A stretch of DNA of 64,000 nucleotides, taken from positions 59,922,433 to 59,986,432 of the forward strand of contig CM043965.1 of assembly GCA_014529385.2 (NCBI GenBank), read 5' to 3'. Each line of letters starts with the position of its first letter. The first letter of the stretch is position 1. This document shows, in pieces, positions 60,667 through 64,000 of the stretch. Made by a program: the position numbers and the translations under genes. Origin of the DNA: Adiantum capillus-veneris. Lineage: Eukaryota; Streptophyta; Polypodiopsida; Polypodiales; Pteridaceae. The notes under the pieces were generated by a model. The model searched no databases and was not told the origin of the DNA. It was given only the letters and a program-made list of their open reading frames with translations.

Positions 60667-62130
60667 TTTAGTGATCTCCGTATGAGGAAATTGTTTGACC
60701 AAGTGGTTGTCACAACTTTTGTGACAATCTGTCTCTGGTTGAGGAGATTCTTTTAGCATTCCCTCTTGGCTATAAGCAAGCTTTGACCTAGATAAGCCGC
60801 TATTTTCAATGAATCGCAATGTCCTTTCGTCCATTTCATACCTTCTTTCTTTCGACTGAAACCCAGGAGGTGGAGGTTGTACCAGCCTCACCACTCCATG
60901 TGTTTCTCTCACATTTTGTTGCTCCAAAGGGTAGTACTATACCACATTGTAGCTGGTACTGGCGTTGGTTTATTTGATGCTTCCATCATTGGCATGTATC
61001 TCATGTCTACCTGCATTCTAGCACTTGGCAGCGGAGGTTGTTGTCCTAAGACAAGCTGTGGCCTTAAAACTCCTACTGGTCTTGGCGCATTCCCCGTAAT
61101 GTATCTAGGTAGAGTAGGTGCTTCTGGAACAGGTTGTACATACCTCTCCCTAGCATTTTCCATGCTATAATAGCACTCTTGCCCTGTATGGTTCGTCCAT
61201 TTTCTCTCAATTTCACACCACTTCAGCTCTCTCGAATCAGACCTTACAAGAGGAATCAACCTCTTGACCAAGTCGTCGATAAGCTTTTCTTGATCAATAG
61301 GTGCCGTTGTCTTGGCAATGGACTCACTTATCTGTGAAACACTGTGCTGAGAGGATGTGTCATCTCCTTGACTCTTTAAGTCCTTTTCTTTGTATGCCTC
61401 ACAGTTATCCACTAGATAAAGAGCTTCTTTGATCAACTGGTTTAGCGTCATCCTCCTTATCATATGCAAATCCTTCTGAAGGCCCACATGTCTCATTCCC
61501 TGGATAAAGATCAACATCAGTCGTGCTTGCGTAGGTAATTCCGCTCTCACACAGAGCTTAACATATCTCTTGAGCCATAATGATGCTTTGCGTATTGATT
61601 CATTTTGTTTCTGTTTGAATCTATGGATTTGCGAGACTGTGTTGTGAGCAATGCCTTTTGGCGAGAATTCTTCAATAAACTCCTCAAACAGCTCATCTAG
61701 GGTCTCAAAATCCCATTTTTCCACGGAGTCGAACCATGTAGCTGTATCATCTTCTAGAGTCAATCCAAATCCCGCAAACTGTGTTGCAAAATCTGAAACT
61801 TCCTCTGCTCTAATCACTCTTCTAAAAACCGTTACCCGATCTCTCGGATCTTTATCTCCGGAGTATTTTCTATTTACCCATTTCTGGACTTGGGATGGTC
61901 TAACTCGTCGATTGTCTACAAGTCTAACTAGAGACTCTCCCAATCCTTCTCTCATTATCGCTCTTGAAGGGAATCCTGGTGTCTCTCTTCTTGGAATTCC
62001 TATAGGAATTCTCGTGTTTGGTGGAGGCATTTGTGGTCCTTCATTGACCAAATATCCACCTCTTTCTAGTACAATCTGTGGATTTGTGCTTTCTACAACT
62101 CTGTATTCTTGTCCATACTTGTCGACAACT
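60667..62130 (-). pseudogene. Gypsy gag (minus strand)
   Basis: The retrotransposon-gag core spans about residues 60-220 of the frame from 62051: VTVFRRVIRAEEVSDFATQF, TATWFDSVEKWDFETLDELFEEFIEEF, FSPKGIAHNTVSQIHRFKQKQNESI and KLCVRAELPTQARLMLIFIQGM. The frame is open upstream of that Met (VVDKYGQEYRVVE…). A shift at about 60920 leads into the C-terminal part (NVRETHGVVRLVQPPPPGF), which the MITE interrupts. Gag assembles the particle. The core itself is well preserved. Confidence 0.85.
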
Positions 62131-62405
62131 ATAGATCTCTATTGACAGCCGACTCTGTATGTGTAGACATATATAAGAGCTTGTAATACGTTATCTCTTC
62201 TAGGTATGGATCTGAGAACCTATAAAGATTGACCTCATTGTCGTCAATGTATCTATATAGTCCTTCACTCTCATGACCAATCATCCAAACTCTCTCAACA
62301 AGATGGATCTTTATCAATTGCAAGTTTGGAAGATCCATTGTGGGAGGATACAAACGCAGCTTACATAAGCTCAGAATTTCATTTTGGACCTAAAAATGGC
62401 CTTGA

Positions 62406-63900
62406 GACATCCTACGTGTAGGATGTCTTTTTGCTCAGAATGACTTGAAATTTTCACCCCAGATTCTCCTTGATGTGTTGATCACAGTGGTGTGCTCATA
62501 GGTTGGTTTGGAGTCCTAAATCAAGCTGGAGACATCCTACACGTAGGATGTCTAACTGCTCAGATTTTGTCCAAATTTGATCCCAAGATTCTTCTAGTGC
62601 TCAGCAACCCAATGGTATACTCAAAATTGAATTTGGATGCCAATAGGTCAAGATTTGGGTTGCATAAGCTTCTAGTGCACTCCAAGAGTAGGATGTCTGA
62701 CAATTCTTGTCTTTTCTTGGTAAATAGGCCAAAGAAGGTCCAAATTCACTTTTGAAAAAAGTTCTCAAATCCTTGAGACACTTAGAACCTCCCCATATGG
62801 CCAAAGTAGAATTTTGACCACTTTATGACCCTGGAGACATCCTACGCGTAGGATGTCTTTTTGCTCTGTTTCAGCTCAAACTTGCATTGTAGCTTCCCCT
62901 TGATGTGCTAAGCTCACAGCTATTTTTACCTATAGGTTGGTCAAATGATCAAGAATCTGTTCTAATGAATTCATAAGTCAAATCAACTCCAAATTGGACC
63001 AAATTTGCCTAGGAGGCTTGCCTAAGGCTATACAACACCCTGCTATATCCACAGTTTGAATTTTCTCACCCAAATGAGCTGAAAACTCTCACATGCACTC
63101 AAAACATCATGTACAACATGCACATGAAGTCACCCTATGGTTTGGTCTCAAAAATTATGCCTTGGGCACAATTTCAGTCAATCTGGCCTTATCCTGTCAA
63201 GATATGGTTAAGTTCCACTTTCCAGGTGAAAATAGGGTAAAACCTACCTTCTGAACACACTGGTCAACTCAGAATTTCAAAATTTCCACCAGATCACCCT
63301 GTAGACATCCTACGCATAGGATGTCTTTTTTCTCAGAATGGACTTCTGTTTCTACCCATGGTGCTTCTTGATGCATATAACAAGAATATGTGATCACAAC
63401 AAATTTTGGATGTCAAAATTGCTCAGAATCACCACTTTTGGGAAAATATTTCTCTGAAAGAGTAACATCCCCTTAACTCTCAGTCTATATGTCCAAATGA
63501 CATGAGCTTTGGTGTGTGTGTCCAACACAACATGCAGAATAATATGGGTATGATATCAAAACTTGAATTTTGCTTCCAGAATCACTCTCTAGACATCCTA
63601 TGCGTAGGATGTCTACTGATGAAATTTTGGCAGAATTCATCCACAGGCATCCCCAAGTCTTGAGCACTACTTTTCAAGCATTCCTACCAGTTTTTATGCA
63701 AAATTGTGCTCAGAATCTTAAGTTTCTTGTTTTCGTGTTTTTGACACTCCGTCTTTGGTCTTTTGGGTGTCAAGAGTTGGTCAAAACTCTAGTTTCAATG
63801 TATACTTAGGGTAAACCCCCCTTCTGAACACACTGGTGCAGTCAGAATTTTCAATTTTGGTCTCCAGAACCCCCTTGAGACATCCTACGTGTAGGAAGTC
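62406..63900 (-). repeat. Palindrome array 2, up to ~288-bp period
   Basis: 22-bp palindromes with arms GACATCCTAC and GTAGGATGTC around a GC/GT/AC centre lie at 62406, 62531, 62836, 63304, 63592 and 63879. A half-site lies at 62688-62697. Spacings are 125, 145, 160, 468, 288 and 287. Unit text such as TTTTTGCTCAGAATG follows several palindromes. The array lies just upstream of the minus-strand gag and continues to the window edge. Confidence 0.9.
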
Positions 63901-64000
63901 TATGTTTACAGAATTGTACGTTTTCTTCACAGAACCCTTGCAAATGCTCTTTTATATGCACAGCATCAGTCAGTCATACAAAAATATCCACAAAAGCTTG

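Larger units (their letters stand above)
57481..62130 (-). mobile_element. Ty3/gypsy retrotransposon remnant, gag-protease part
   Basis: Read on the minus strand it has gag, a broken knuckle region, a long charged linker, a protease and a Lys/Ser-rich tail. The protease neighbourhood (PLNKVGEYYEGEYGNTTLP…AILDSGAGVAIATKE…ILGRPFMRQLKMVQDWG) clearly shares ancestry with the two plus-strand copies. Reverse transcriptase and integrase are absent from the window. Array 2 lies upstream. Confidence 0.8.

Noticed and set aside
52698-63900. CRISPR-like array
   Set aside because: The repeats are 22-bp palindromes spaced about 287 bp apart in plant retroelement DNA. There are no short spacers and no cas genes.

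Overview
The window is repeat-rich nuclear DNA from a land plant with a large genome. The evidence is Ty3/gypsy polyproteins, a CACTA transposase with the plant tnp2 architecture, L1-like reverse transcriptase debris, GT-AG introns of 65-110 bases and many long CT/AG microsatellites. No single-copy host gene, rRNA or tRNA was recognised. The abundance of AG/CT repeats would fit a seed-free vascular plant or a gymnosperm, but the sequence does not settle the lineage.

Layout. 1-10 kb: non-coding DNA with long (CT)n/(AG)n tracts, an L1-like LINE fragment on the minus strand and one LTR/primer-binding junction. 10-19.4 kb: a decayed CACTA-type element with a minus-strand spliced gene (10.48-12.07 kb), a 1.1-kb pyrimidine tract and a plus-strand tnp2-like transposase pseudogene (14.79-18.73 kb). 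19.43-20.33 kb: a small element with long terminal inverted repeats. 21.1-29.0 kb and 33.2-39.1 kb: two decayed copies of one Ty3/gypsy family on the plus strand. Between them lie the 3' LTR of copy 1 and a tandem pair of unrelated LTRs. 39.1-41.9 kb: LTR-like DNA in a 1,242-bp tandem duplication.

40.5-52.6 kb is the most interesting part: a roughly 12-kb element flanked by TTAA and ending in CACTAGAATG inverted repeats. It has two spliced plus-strand genes of unknown function. On the minus strand it has a spliced gene for a transposase-like protein of about 880 codons, and a gene for a divergent histone H3. The H3 protein starts MARTKQTAR like canonical H3, loses the K9/S10 positions, continues through a long acidic and basic linker, and ends in a highly conserved H3 histone fold. 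I know of no described transposon that carries its own H3. The minus-strand genes contain one or two in-frame stops, so this copy is probably dead or dying.

52.7-53.9 kb and 62.4-63.9 kb hold two arrays of 22-bp palindromes with a period of about 287 bp. Each lies just upstream of a gag-like reading frame, so they look like leader regions of a gypsy family. The H3-bearing element inserted into one unit of the first array. 57.5-62.1 kb is a minus-strand gypsy gag-protease region interrupted by a 289-bp MITE.

How the parts work together: apart from the H3-bearing element, the window is nested retroelement and transposon remains. Within that element, I infer that the transposase-like protein moves the DNA, that the H3-like protein alters chromatin on the element or in the host, and that the two plus-strand proteins are accessory factors. 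None of these roles has been demonstrated.
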